Shown here in pieces: positions 9,561 to 20,692 of a DNA stretch of 25,916 nt; the stretch's first letter is position 1, and each line of letters starts with the position of its first letter. The translations under genes and the position numbers were made by a program. Source of the DNA: Haplomitrium mnioides (Eukaryota; Marchantiophyta; Haplomitriopsida; Calobryales); assembly GCA_049999725.1 (NCBI GenBank), contig JBNGIS010018445.1, positions 1 through 25,916 on the forward strand, given 5' to 3'. The notes under the pieces were generated by a model. It was not told where the DNA came from. It saw only the letters and a program-made list of their open reading frames with translations, and did no database searches.

Positions 9561-12500
9561 ATTGGCCAAGGGGAGAAGGCTAAGTGATGAGCAAGTTGAT
9601 TTCTTTTTCAAAGAAGAGGAACAAAAATATTTTTGGAAAACTAATTGAAGTGTTGAGGGCCAGCCAGCCCCTATCTATTTCTATCTATTGTTTGTTGGTG
9701 GACAGCTTGCCCAAAAGCCAGTTGAAGTGTATCGAATGACAATTGTCGATGCCCTGAACTAGGTCTGTCTAGGGGCAAGAAGAAGCGATGGCCTTACACC
9801 TATGTGGGGCTGACTCTCGAAAGAAGAAGGGTGTCAAATCATTATATACTAATTCTAAGTTATTGAGAAACACTTATAGGATATTTGGAATGAACTTGAG
9901 AAGAAGTACCTCTGCAAATTGAAATGTGGAAGAGATTTCTGCGTGGAAGAGATCTGCGGCAATTGATTAGCTGCAAGGAAGGAGAATCAATCGAAGGTGG
10001 TGATGATCGGTTGCTGTGCGAAGGTATGATGTGAGTGCCATGGTGAGAAAAATGCCATGGACGGAAGGGAATTGAATAGCAATATAGTCCAAAAAAGGAA
10101 ATTGATCACATGTGATAAAGCTCAACGTTGAAACGTTGTGCAAAGGAAGAGGTGATCCGCGAAGAATGATCAACCTGTGGTGAATGTGCTGCTAATGAGG
10201 AATTTGCGGTTAAGAAAGTTTATGTAAAGAATTAATCAGCAAAGGAATTAAATTGCCTTACGATCGACAATCCTCTACGAACAATCGACATGGGAAGAAT
10301 TTCTTGATGTGACAAATGATCTGTGAAGCCTCCTACGAAATGTGAAGAATCGCCCAACGCCAACAAACGACTTACAAAGGAGTATGATGTGCGTAAAGCC
10401 CTAGTATGAAAGAGGCAGCTGTGCAAAATCTGAAGACGAGGTTCTGTTGTGGGTCGCCTAGCTGAGAAGAGAGAGAAGCCCTTCGGAATCAGAAGGTACC
10501 TGCTATGACAATTGATTGGATGTGAAGCAAATTCCCTGCGAAGAATTGGCCTGAATGAGCATTGATCTGTGAGGGTGCGTGAAGAACCAGCCGGTTGCGA
10601 AATGTGACGAAATGATGAAGATCTCTACGAGGAATCAAACTGAAGGAAGAATCAATCTGCTTTATGCGACGGTCAGGAGTTGCAATGAAGCCTGTGCGTA
10701 AGGGCCCGATGCGGAAAATTTATGAGGAGAAAGAAAATTGAGCAGATATCAATCAGACCAACGAGGGAAGTGATGAGCGATGAAATTTTTCTATGCGAAA
10801 ACCGTTTGAATCAGGTGGTATTAATTTTGAAAAGGAACGCAATGATTTGAAAACGAAAGAAGGAAGGTCCAAAGGATCCGAAAGACGGATCAGAACCGAG
10901 TCATACAATGTGGGGTGCCCTAGTTGAGTGGGATCTGAAGTGAGTCCGAAGTGGGGATCCGTTGGATCCGTAAGATGTTCGTGTGGGTATCAGTTGTGGG
11001 AAGCCCCAGTAAAAAGGGTTCCGAGTGGAGTTACAAAGTTGGATCCCCAGTTAAAAGGGATCCGTTCTGAGGTGTTTGACGGATCGTAAGCTATGGATTG
11101 GGAAGGCGAAATAGTAATAAGCGAAGCGTAACTGGTGAAAAGGTGACTTGTCAGCATTGTGCGCTTAGTGAGGATTGTTGTGGAAGAACAACTACGAAGC
11201 AAATTTTGAATGGCAAAGTAACAACTTATTGCAGTTTTGGTGTTGATTGTCGAAGTCGAGTCAAAAGTTCCAAAGGTTGAAACAGATGCTCGGTGGAATA
11301 TGAAAAGTTCTAAAATTGAAAAGGGAAGAAATGAAGAGTTAGTGAAAGTTCGAAAATTAGCATAAGAATAATTGTTAGTAACTAGTTCTTATTACGAGCG
11401 AAGTTAGTGTGAATTAGTGAAAGCTAGCTATTTAGCTTAAGAACAAACTATGAGTTGATAGTTCTTATTGGAAGTTTAGTGAGAAAAAGTTGGTTTAGAA
11501 AGGAAGGAAGTTAGTTTGGTTTTGAGTTGTTGTGACAATTACTTGTCAGTTGAGTAGGACAAGAGGTACAAACCTGATGGCGAGTTCATGTTCTGCTAGT
11601 TATCTCATTGTACATTTTGTGTTTTAAGTAAAATTCAGGAGATTCTTGTTTGTGAGGTCCCCTGCTCTTGTCAATTGCAGATTCAGAAGGAGCAATATGA
11701 TGAAGGAATAAGAAATTGAAGTTAGAGTTGGTTGGTGAATTTTCTGTAGGTTTTCAATTGAAGAAAGCAGACAGATTGCATTAGAGAAGTGCATGTCAAG
11801 AGGTATCTGAGTGTTTTCTGCTGGTGGGTCTGGGTTTTGAGTTCCAAGTTGTAATTTGTGGGAGATTTAGTGGATTGCTTTGAGTTCAAGTCAAGTTTGC
11901 TTTGAATTCTGTTCTGTTTAGTGTGTGTGTTAATGTGTTAAAATTTAAGGAGAGAACCTTCTGTGATTCTTCAATTAGTGGATGCTGGTTGGTGGATTGC
12001 AGTAGAACAAGTCTTGCTTAGGATTGTGTGTGTCTATGGAATAGGTGTGCATTTCACAAACAAACATAGTAGTGGGTGGTTGGAGGAACAACAGTTGGAT
12101 GTGAGATCAGGAGGAATGTTCCATAGTTGAGTTCTCAGCATCAAGCTCTGGGGTATATTGGGTTGGAGTGGCCTGAGTATCCAGTTTGAGGGAAGTGAAG
12201 TGGTGTAATGAAGGTAGGCACAAGAGTGTTGGTTTGAGAGTTTCAAACAAGTTGGGTAACTGGTTGCTTGGGAATATCTCTGATACAACTGTAATTTAAA
12301 ATCAGCATGTACATCAGTTTTCTTATCATAGAGATGTTAGTCATACAATTTGTGTGATTCTTGGCTGTTGTTCTATTGTGTTGAGCAGTTAGAAGTGCTT
12401 GTATGTGGTTTTGTGGAGAGAGGGTTGTCAGACTTAGAGAAGGAGAGCAGTCCTTCTCTGAACTGATAGAGTGTAGTTTAAGAACTCTTTAAAGAATCTG

Positions 12501-12598
12501 GAAAGTTAGTAAAAACAATTTAAGAGCAGATTTCTATATAGATCTTGCATGGTTCGATATCTGGTTGCACTTTTCGGGGCTGGAGTGCCATTGCTGTG
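9561..12598. other. 3-kb purine-rich stretch without a recognised gene
   Basis: The plus strand is dominated by G and A and is poor in C for almost 3 kb, with recurring words such as GCGAAG, TGTGAAG, AATCAATC and GAAAGTT. Short open frames here (such as 11098-11280 plus and 12034-12288 minus) resemble nothing. A TTGTCAATTGCAG acceptor-like site lies near 11670-11682. It could be the leader or LTR of an old retroelement or a long noncoding transcript; nothing decides this. Confidence 0.4.
10865..11090. repeat. Degenerate GGATCCG-rich repeat
   Basis: GGATCCG or close variants (GGATCAG, GGATCTG, GGATCGT) recur about eight times in about 225 bp. A longer unit, CCCCAGTAAAAAGGGTTCCG, starts at 11004 and returns as CCCCAGTTAAAAGGGATCCG at 11045, 41 bp later. 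It looks like an old, scrambled tandem repeat. Confidence 0.45.
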
Positions 12599-12803
12599 CT
12601 AGGACACATGAGAATGAGCATCATCTCTTGGATGTTTTAGTTTAGCCGACACAATATGGCAACTAGACACACTCCACATAATTTGTCGTTCACAACTAGT
12701 GGCATCAATAGGTTGCAAGTTGAAGAACCTCATGCTCCTCTTTCCCTACTTTGTCTTGTAGCTCACAATCCAATACTCGTGGGTGTGGGCAAATCTTTGA
12801 CCA
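12599..12803 (-). pseudogene. ParB-like gene, exon 5 (last exon)
   Basis: The minus-strand acceptor is TTCATCATTCCAG at 12804-12805. Joined to exon 4 (which ends with two bases of a codon), the frame reads GQRFAHTHEYWIVSYKTK, a TAG, then GKRSMRFFNLQPIDATSC, ERQIMWSVSSCHIVSAK and HPRDDAHSHVS before a TAG at 12601-12599. The phase fit supports the splice model. The long plus-strand frame at 12656-12865 is its antisense. The family is unknown. Confidence 0.45.
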
Positions 12804-12804
12804 C

Positions 12805-13890
12805 TGGAATGATGAATATTGCTTTTGTCCATATAGTTAGAAAAACAAACAAATCAGACACTTGAAATATAGTGTAGAAAAACTAAACAAGATAAACAAA
12901 AAAATTAAAAAAGAACTTACCAGATGCCGTGGTCGATGGCACAGCAAACCTTGAGAAGAGCATCCTTGACGATGCCAAATTGTTGCAAAGAATGTATTAT
13001 CAGAAAAGATAAAAAATCCAAAGTCATGATTCCTTCAAAAGAGGAAACCATATCAAAAATGTCATCGCTAGAAACGAGTTCAGAATCATCATGCTTGCAT
13101 TCCTTAAGGTTGAAACCATAAGAAATATTTGCAATTGCCAAAGTGAAACATCTAGGTTTCACAAATCCCTTCAATTGACGAGCATTTGCCTCCCATTAGA
13201 CTTGGTAATATGCCACGTTGAGTCCATCAACAAAGGATAGTAAGTCCTCATCTTCGTATCTTAGAACTCCATTAGTGAGAAGGGCAGCAACATCATTTTC
13301 GCTGCCTTGATTTACACTCTCTAGCTTTCTAGCAATGAAACAAAAAAGCAAGAAGGTAGGAAACAAGTGTTAGAGCCTAGTCTTGATCTTCTTGAGCTTC
13401 TTCGACCCCCAATCTTTTATGCCCTCTGGCAACCTGTCGTTTAAAAGTTTTGTCCCCTTACACATAAAAAAAACGGAAAAAAGTAAGAGGAGACAACAAA
13501 AAAAAGTTTAGACTTTAGAGAGGAAGACAATTTGAGCAAAGACTGTCAAGTCCAAACTAAGATTGACTTTTAAGTCCATGCGCACATGGACATTGAAGTC
13601 CACGCACACTAGACATTGAAGTCCAAAAGCTCTTGGACTTCAATGTCCATGCACGCATAGACTTCAATGTCCAAGTGCGTAGGAACTTCAATGTTCTTGA
13701 GCGCTTGGACTCCAATGTCCATGCGCACATGGACTTCAACATCCAAGAGCGCAAGGACTTCAATGTCCAAGCGCACAAGGACTTTAATGTCTAGACATGT
13801 AGGGACTTCAAAGTCTATGCGCATATGGACTTTAGCGTCCATGTGCGCTGAGACTTCAATTCCCATGTGCAAATGGACTTCATGTCCATG
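12805..13890. repeat. Duplicated block, copy 2 (partner 7596-8660)
   Basis: This is the sister of the block at 7596-8660, still in its gene context: exon 5 follows on one side and, beyond the copia insertion, exons 3 to 1 on the other. It is therefore the more complete locus and probably closer to the source. Confidence 0.85.
12921..13456 (-). pseudogene. ParB-like gene, exon 4
   Basis: The minus-strand exon begins after TATGTGTAAG (acceptor at 13458-13457, preceded by a T-rich tract) and ends CATCTG before GTAAGTTC (donor from 12920). It has 536 nt, starting in phase 0 to match the end of exon 3. It encodes GTKLLNDRLPEGIKDWGSKK, FPTFLLFCFIARKLESVNQ, DEDLLSFVDGLNVAYYQV, GFVKPRCFTLAIANISYGF and DFLSFLIIHSLQQFGIVK. 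TAA stops follow KTRL and YYQV. No family recognised; sequence KECKHDDSELVSSDD is shared with the copy at 7716-8251. Confidence 0.6.
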
Positions 13891-13896
13891 CGCGCC
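13574..13896. repeat. 24-bp minisatellite with palindromic core, array 2
   Basis: About thirteen units of the same 24-bp type as 8369-8650. The first six or so units are collinear with array 1 (including an identical TTGAGCGCTTGGACTCCAATG piece); later units differ. The array sits in intron 3 of the ParB-like gene, about 120 bp before exon 4 on the minus strand and 100 bp from the copia insertion. Confidence 0.92.
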
Positions 13897-13998
13897 AAAT
13901 TAGAGAGTCTTTGCATGCACAAACTTTATAGTTCATGTGCATATGGATTCAGAATCATTTTTATTCTAACAAAATACAATTTACAAAAAAATCAATGT

Positions 13999-14248
13999 TG
14001 TTAGGATATATAGAGTAACATGATATTAAGATTAGATGATGTTTCCTAGTCTATGATTAAGTTACTAATATATCATTAGTAACTACATTAGGTTAACACT
14101 AATCTAGAATTAAGGTTAACTAAGAACACCATTATATTATTGATGATTATGACGAGATGTAAGATTAAGAGAGGAGAAGAAAGTGAGGAAGCATTCTACA
14201 CACATCCTATGAGCTAATGAGTGATATTGTTGAGTGCCTATTGCAACA
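13999..14248 (+). mobile_element. 5' LTR of the copia element
   Basis: It begins TGTTAGGATATATAG and ends GCAACA, the canonical TG...CA. It matches 20693-20939 over its whole length. A perfect 9-bp inverted repeat (GTTACTAAT / ATTAGTAAC, 5-bp loop) lies at 14061-14083 and is kept in the 3' LTR. GAGCTAATGA near the end is shared with the LTR at 4058. Confidence 0.9.
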
Positions 14249-14250
14249 TG

Positions 14251-14262
14251 TGTTATCAGCAC
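14251..14262 (+). other. Primer-binding site (initiator tRNA-Met type)
   Basis: TGTTATCAGCAC, two bases after the LTR end, matches the common copia site TGGTATCAGAGC at 9 of 12 positions. The cell's initiator tRNA-Met would prime minus-strand synthesis here. Confidence 0.65.
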
Positions 14263-16951
14263 TTGTCTCTTGCTATTTATATAAATTTAAAATTTGTTTC
14301 TCATATTTTCTATAATTTTTATACTTTATAAGTTTTTTCTATAAAACAATCAAATTTTATATTCTTGAATGCTCTATTAGTCATATTTAATATACTATTT
14401 ATATTATTCCTTTTTATTTTTCTTTTGCCGCTGCTTAGATCTCTTATTTTTATAAATTCAATATTTTATAATATTATATTATATTATATTCGATTGAGAT
14501 GAATCTTTGAAGAGCAGATGTCCAATTGAAAGTTTTTGCAATTGAAGGCAAAATTGGAGTCACCTAGAAATTGTGCTCCTATACCAACTGGAATCATAAA
14601 GAATCATGCAGGATTGGATCACAGCTGCTTCAGATCACATTTTTGTAAACTTTCAAGAAAATTCATCATTTTCAACAAATTTTGGGTTGAATTGAGGAGG
14701 AGGATCTGCGCAATCCGATTTTGAGCAGATTGCAACTCGAATCATAAGATTTGGTGAAGAATTCATCGAGAAATTCTCATATCTCAAACGACTAAAATCG
14801 TGAGAAAATTACAGTCGCGATCTTCAAGAGTGGCAAAATATTGACATAGCAGCGATGATAAGCTTTGCTTCAGAAGGGTATATGTGAGACAAAGCATTGA
14901 TGAATCATCATTTTGGGTTTCTTTGAAACAAGAAAGTTCAAATTTGGCGAAAGTTTGAAAGGGTGCAAATCGAAAGGTTCGAAATTTTTTCAAAAGGCTT
15001 CTCGAAATTTCAATAAATCAGCTTTTCAGCAAAAGTTCAACACAATCTTTTGGGTAAAAAATTGAAAGTTCAAAGTTGTCTCTTCATAAATGTATGTGTG
15101 CTTTATCACCATTTCAGCAATTTCATTATTAAGTTATTGAAAGTTCAAAACGTGTATATCGAGACAAACTAAAAGTTGAAAAAGTTCAAAAGGCTTCTTG
15201 TGCGGCAAAATTGCAATTTATCTTCATTTCGACAATTTTATTTTTAAATATTGAATGTTTGAAGGTGGTGTTTGGTGAATCTAGAAAGTTTAAAAGGCTT
15301 GAAGGGTTACCGAAATAGCTTTATTTTGTCATTTTGAGTTTTTGAAGAAAATTATTAAAAAAACTATATAAAACTATTCTAGTTCGGAGGGGAACCCACC
15401 CCTTTTATATTTTTGACCTATCCGCTACTGCCACGTGTCACAATTAGAGATGTTAGAGCCAAACCTCACCCCCAGACACAGGGAGTGAGGGGGTCTCTTA
15501 TGAGTAACCGTTGAAGGGGTTACGAGTGAGATCTTCTTATACATGTGCGAGTTTTTCTTGTTTTGCTTATGGGATTTCTTCTAAGTTCCTAGTGAAGCGA
15601 CAATTGGTTTGGGAATAGAGCTCATATCTGAAGCTATAAATTGCTTCTCGGACTTATTACATCACCCGAAGCAACAAGATTGCTTCCAAGCCTACACTAA
15701 GTCCACCGAATCTATGTTAAAGGTCTTCCGAAGCACTAAAACACTCTCAAACCTAATTTGGCTACTGAACCTACCAATTCGAAAAGGAAGGGAGATTTGC
15801 TTGTGGAAATCGAGTTTTATTCATCATACTTGACATATTTTATGATTTTGATGCAAACATTTCAAGCTTTTATTTACACTTTTTGGTGAAGAATTGGATA
15901 CAAACTATGCTTTTAATTTCTGATTCTGTGAAATAGAATACCATAACACTTATGTTATGATCTTGAGTGTTTCCGTGTATGGAATTTGAGACACAGAAGT
16001 TATTTGGAGTTTGATTCAGCCAAAACTCTATTCTGGGATCTAGAATTGAACAATCTGACATGTTAATCTATCATTCAGATCTGATCAACTTCTACTTGAC
16101 ATATTCTTTCACTCCATTCCATTAAATTCACCGTTTGTGGATCATCGACACTATTTATCTATCAGATTGGAGTTATAATACATCATGTAACTATTCAAAA
16201 CATGCTTATATACCTGTACAATCAAATCATATTTTGTAATACTCTATTTTTACAGAGATAGAAAACCTGATACTGAGACCAGAATAGTAAGGAGCATATA
16301 AGATTTTGAGATAAAATTGATAGTATGATAACTTACTATAATTATACTCTACTCTATCCTAATCAACAAAATTGAGAATAGGTGATTGTAATGTTCATAA
16401 TATAAAATCTACCACACTGATTCTATAAGTGGCATAGAAGTTCAAATTGATTAGTTGGCTCATAGTTTTGACAAAAACTGAGTAGGCTACAAGCCACAAC
16501 TGATCCATAGTATTTCTAGCTATCTACTTGACCACATCAGCTATCAATCTCATTATTTTATCAAAGCTACAAATTCAAGACTTCTAGTTCAGCAGTACAT
16601 GACTTGGTTATATATCTTGGAAATCTCATCAAATTTCAACAACCTGTTGTTGCTTGGAGAATACAGTTCATTACATCAAATTTGGTTGGTGACACCTGAA
16701 CTACTACAAGACTATGCACCAACATTCATTTTTATATATACAAATTCAACCCCTTGCCTACTGCAGAAAGAAGAGGGAAGCATTTTTCATAGTAACTCTG
16801 TTATCATTTTCTGTTACAAAGCTGTAAAAATTCAAATAATAGGAAAAACTAAAAGTATTCTGCTTTTATAAATCAGAACTCTATTAGTTCCCAAGAATAC
16901 AAAATCTTTTCAGTTTTCTTTTTCTTCAATTTTGTTCAGACTTGCAATCTA
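14263..16951 (+). other. Unusually long copia leader, 2.7 kb, without a recognised gene
   Basis: The first 250 bp are AT-rich leader. The following 2.4 kb hold no recognised gene; frames such as 14536-14724, 15609-15833 and 16599-16871 resemble nothing. GAAAGTTC/AAAAGGCTTC words recur between 14930 and 15310. TATATAAA occurs at 15365-15372 and a G-box-like CCACGTGTCA at 15431-15440, near G/C-rich CCACCCC and TGAGGGGG runs. Related elements usually start gag soon after the primer site, so a secondary insertion is likely, but no ends were found. Confidence 0.5.
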
Positions 16952-17786
16952 ATGGATGTAAAAATTAAGTTTCAAGAGTTAGACCATAGAAGGAGAGAAC
17001 TACCTCTCATGGTCACTTGATGTTGCAGCACACCTTGTTTCCAAGTGTTTAGAGACAACTATCCTCACAGATGAGAATATAAATGATCAACAGAAAGCAC
17101 AAGCTTTAGTCTTTTTGAGACCATTTGTCTGATCCTTTGAAATTACAATACCTAAATGAGAATAATCCAAGACTCTTGTGGGATAGTTTGGAAGAACATT
17201 TTGACCATACCAAGACTATCCATCCGCCCAAAGCCAAGCATGATTGGGTTAATCTGAGGGTTCAGGATTTTACATCCATATCTAAATACAATACAAAACT
17301 CTTCAGGTTTATCAGTCAATCAGCTTTATGTGGTCACCTAGTTTTAGAAGAGGAGCAAATAAAAAGACTTTGTCAACTTTTGATCATGTCTGCATAGTAC
17401 AATTATTGAAGAATTCTAAGACCAGACCTCCTGGGACTCTTCCAAATTACTTAACCACCTGAAGTGCATTTCAGCAAACTAGTGAGTAATAGAGGACAGC
17501 CAAGACAGAGAGCTAGATTTGGTTCTATTAGGCAGACCTCATATAGGGGCAAAGCCCCAATAACTGGTGTGTACAATAAGCAATTCAGTGGGAGAGGCAG
17601 TGGATCTACTGGAAAATTTTACCAAAGGGGACAAAGAGGTGGAAGTCGTCAAAGTAGAGGAAGAAATATGCCATCTTCCAGCAATACAAGAGGCTCAATA
17701 AGATGCACCAGATGTGGTACTATGGGCCATGTTTAGAAAATGTGTAGAGTTCCAACACATCTGGTGGCACTCTATGCACAAAACTA
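16952..17786 (+). pseudogene. gag: Copia gag, broken
   Basis: Gag forms the particle that packages element RNA. ATG at 16952 opens MDVKIKFQELDHRRR; after a one-base shift near 16990 the gag core reads ENYLSWSLDVAAHLVSKCLE and DQQKAQALVFLR, then after another shift (about 17120) DPLKLQYLNENNPRLLWDSL, EEHFDHTKT, DWVNLRVQDFTSISKYN and LFRFISQSALCG. A basic Gly/Arg-rich stretch (17500-17690) leads to a zinc knuckle, CTRCGTMGHV*KMC at 17704-17745, with all four ligands in CX2CX4HX4C spacing; TAG replaces the usual Trp codon. Confidence 0.85.
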
Positions 17787-18230
17787 GAGTAAATAGAACA
17801 ATACATAGAACTATGGTGTGTGTTCCTATATCAGATCTGCTATACATGCACCTAGTGCTACCAGGAATCTCATTAGTTCTAAGGATATAAGATATAATGG
17901 ATTCCATTTACATAATAGCACATGTAAAGATCAGGAAGTGATTCATATTTTACAGAACACTTCTGATGGATCTAAAATAAGGGAAACATTATTTGCATAT
18001 CCCCTAGGGTTCTATGTCATTCAAATTCAGAGTTTCTTATTAGATGCAAAGAAGATTGATCAAAGTATATTATGGCATAAACGCTTAGGAAATCCTGACA
18101 CAAATATGTTTCAGAATATTCTAAAGGTGTCATAATCTATTCCTCCTAGTATTAGACCACATATGATCAATACACAATGCATCCATTGTTCTCAAGGAAA
18201 GCTCGTCCTACAACCAGCAATATCCAAGAT
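17787..18230 (+). pseudogene. Copia GAG-pre-integrase region; protease missing
   Basis: IHAPSATRNLISSKDIRYNG (about 17840) is the conserved sequence after the copia protease, yet the protease itself, with its Asp-Ser/Thr-Gly site, is not found between the zinc knuckle and here; only about 50 bp separate them. The integrase zinc domain follows: LWHKRLGNPDTNMFQ (about 18070), where the second His of the usual LGH is Asn, and CIHCSQGK (18178), which keeps both Cys. A TAA lies between them. Confidence 0.8.
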
Positions 18231-19330
18231 TATGAAGGATATACCTAAGTTTCTTGAGCGCTTACATACAAATGTTCGTTGTCCTATTGACCCACCAAGT
18301 GGACCTTTTTGGTACTTCTTGGTGATAATCTGCGCGTCATCAAAATGATCACAAGTCTCGTTACTCTCTACCCAAAACTTGGTCTTCCCTAGGATACTGG
18401 CACACATTCTGAAATTGAAAGCTCAACTTCAATAAAATCTAGTAAGGGTTCTAAGAGTTGACAATGCTGGGGAGTTTGCATCAAAGATTTTTGATGAATT
18501 TTGTATGACTACGGGTCTAGATACCCAATACTCTATGACTCACGTCCATTTTCAAAATGGCATAACCGAAAGAGTTATATGTAGCATACAAATGAGAGTT
18601 AGGCCCATGCTCATGCAAACTAGATTACCTGTTTCTGCATGGGGCCACATTGTACTACGTGCTGCTTATTTATTGAAATATAGGTCATCAGCATTTAATA
18701 CTTTATCTCCTCACCAACTTGCCTATAGAACTATTCCTGATCTCTCTCATCTACGTATTTTTGGATGTCAAGTCCTTGTTCCAATTTTGGGACTGAAAAG
18801 GACTAAGATGGGACCTCAACGACAGAAGGGCATTTATGTGGGATATGAATCCTCATCATTCATACGATATCTGAAACCATCCATAGTGGATGTATTTCAA
18901 GCCAGATTCGTAGATTGCCACTTCTATGAGGATATATTCCTATCATTGTTTGAAGATAAAGCCTTTTCAATACCAAAAAAGTTAGAATAGGAGAAAGTAT
19001 CCATTTAATGGATCGATCAAAGAACAAGAAAGTGTGAGGATGAGGTCAAGAGACTTCTTCACTTGACTAAAACTGTTGAACAGTTGCTTGACTCATTTAA
19101 TGAGATTGAAAAGGTAACACGATCACATATTCCTGCTATAAATGTACTTGCAAGGATTCAAGACATTACTACAATAGCGAGTAATCAATTACCAAGGCAA
19201 AAGAGAGGACCCTTTAGGCTCGAAAGACTCTCAGCCAAGGCAACAAAATACAACAAAGAGGACTATATTCTCTGCTTATAGACCTCTACTACCATCATCA
19301 TCTACTACACCACCATCTCAGCCTACTATA
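18231..19330 (+). pseudogene. Copia integrase core and C-terminal region, broken
   Basis: KFLERLHTNVRCPIDPPSG (about 18247) corresponds to the copia site holding the first catalytic Asp, here Asn. After a shift, LRVDNAGEF (18450-18477) keeps the second Asp. TTGLDTQYSMTHVHFQNGI and TERVI (about 18505-18580) keep the catalytic Glu. Then RPMLMQTRLPVSAWGHIVLR, LSHLRIFGCQVLVP, RQKGIYVGYESSSFIRYL and FVDCHFYEDI follow (to about 18940), and a linker with CEDEVKRLLHL and VTRSHIPA. The open part is 18505-18990. An Asn for Asp at the active site plus stops make it dead. Confidence 0.85.
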
Positions 19331-19410
19331 TCTCTATTAGAAATCCCATATAATAAAAAATATCAATCCACTATATAGATACTGGGATTTCATGGCAGCA
19401 AGAGAGTGTT

Positions 19411-20118
19411 AGTATGGATGATCATTTTGCATTCATGATTTCACAGACTATATCCGATGTACCCCCTTATCTACGGTTTGTCAAAGAAGCTATGGATAGC
19501 TCCGATTGGATTGAATGGGAAAAGGCAATGAATTCCGAATTGGATTCGATGATAAAGAGGAAAGTATTTGAACCTTTAGTCCTCATACCCTCTCATGCCC
19601 ACTTATTCGGATATAGGTGGATTTTCGTGAAGAAGCAAAATGACAAAGGCAATATTGTCAGATATAAGTCACGCCTTGTAGCCAAGGGCTATACACAGAT
19701 TCCTGGGAGAGACTATGATATCGCATACACCCCTATTATGGATGCTATCACATACCGATTCCTAGTTGGCTTTTCCCTAGGACATGAGCTCATGACACAT
19801 CAGTTACATGTGGTGACAACATACTTATATAGGCTGCTTGATACCCAAATCTACATGAAAGCTCCCCTAGAGCTTATTGCTAGGAATATCTATCATATTC
19901 AATGGGAGAATGTCTCTAAGAGAAAACTTTTAAGTGAACCAAATACCTCTTTACTAATGACCAATTTACATCCCAAGAGAGGGAGTATCAAGCTTGGACC
20001 TTTAGTCCATGAGATGTAGACTAGGCAGATTCAACCAACTGTCCCTCATATGCATCAATCCATGCCTCTAGCCAAGGATGGATATGCTATCCAGATCATG
20101 AGATCTATTTATAGACTT
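19411..20118 (+). pseudogene. Copia reverse transcriptase, first half only
   Basis: The RT region opens DDHFAFMISQTISDVPPYL, then WIEWEKAMNSELDSM, GYRWIFVKKQNDKGNIVRYK and SRLVAKGYTQIPGRDYDIAY (19606-19730). The first catalytic Asp belongs in the DVVTAYLYG motif; here it reads HVVTTYLYR, with His for Asp (about 19805). QIYMKAPLEL follows, then a family insert, and VPHMHQSMPLAKDGYAIQIM with RSIYRLK*SG (about 20040-20128), the YGLKQSG motif with TAG for Gln. Sequence then jumps to the end of RNase H: the palm with YVDD and most of RNase H are deleted. Confidence 0.88.
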
Positions 20119-20133
20119 AAGTAGAGTGGTATA

Positions 20134-20290
20134 TTGCGCCCAAGTTCTTTTTTTAAGCATGAGCAACCGGATGATACCATCTTAGTGCAGATGATCGCCG
20201 GCAAGGACAATATAGCAGATATTTTTACAAAGGCTTTACCTTCTGCACTATATCAAAGATATTGTAATCTTATTGGACTTCGCCGACTAT
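20134..20290 (+). pseudogene. C-terminal remnant of copia RNase H
   Basis: FFKHEQPDDTILVQMIAGK followed by DNIADIFTKALPSALYQR and YCNLIGLRRLSR matches the conserved end of copia polyproteins (D-x-x-AD-x-x-TK-x-LP ... GLR). The catalytic part of RNase H is gone, so this tail is fused by deletion to the RT half. Confidence 0.85.
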
Positions 20291-20692
20291 CCAGATTATT
20301 ATGTTATTCATCGATATATTCGACATTCTTTATATTTTGCATCTATTCGACGATCATATATTTTATTTTGGCGGCTTATTATATTTTTCCTTTGATCTAT
20401 ATCTTCTATTCATCTTGTCTCGTGATGCTACGCTCTTATGCTTTTCATGGCCTATAGCCATATTATTTATCCTTTTATATTGGGATACTTTATATTTCTT
20501 ATATTATAATCCATAAATAGTGATGGTTGTACTCTTTCCCTCGAAGGAGTATGAGAGGGTTTTAATAAGACAACATCATTATCTCTCTATATGGATTTTA
20601 TTATGGGAGTTGGCATTATTTCTCTTATTCTCATCTTTCTATGTCTAACTTACGTTTGTTTACAACATTCCCATGTTATAACCAAGGGGGAG
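20291..20692 (+). other. Copia 3' untranslated region with polypurine tract
   Basis: A pyrimidine- and AT-rich 400-bp tail ends in CCAAGGGGGAG (20682-20692), the primer tract for plus-strand DNA. Part of it (20524-20692) is related to 3901-4057. The open frames over 20301-20516 are Phe/Ile/Leu/Tyr-rich because of base composition and are not genes. Confidence 0.75.

Noticed and set aside
11098-11280. Small Cys-containing plus-strand frame
   Set aside because: It is short, has no relatives that I recognise, and sits in purine-biased noncoding DNA.
15361-15440. A promoter (TATATAAA followed by a G-box-like CCACGTGTCA)
   Set aside because: The order is unusual (G-box after TATA), no gene follows closely, and such motifs occur by chance in 26 kb of AT-rich DNA.
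20301-20516. Hydrophobic plus-strand frame that could look like a membrane protein
   Set aside because: It lies in the pyrimidine-rich 3' untranslated region of the copia element and follows base composition.
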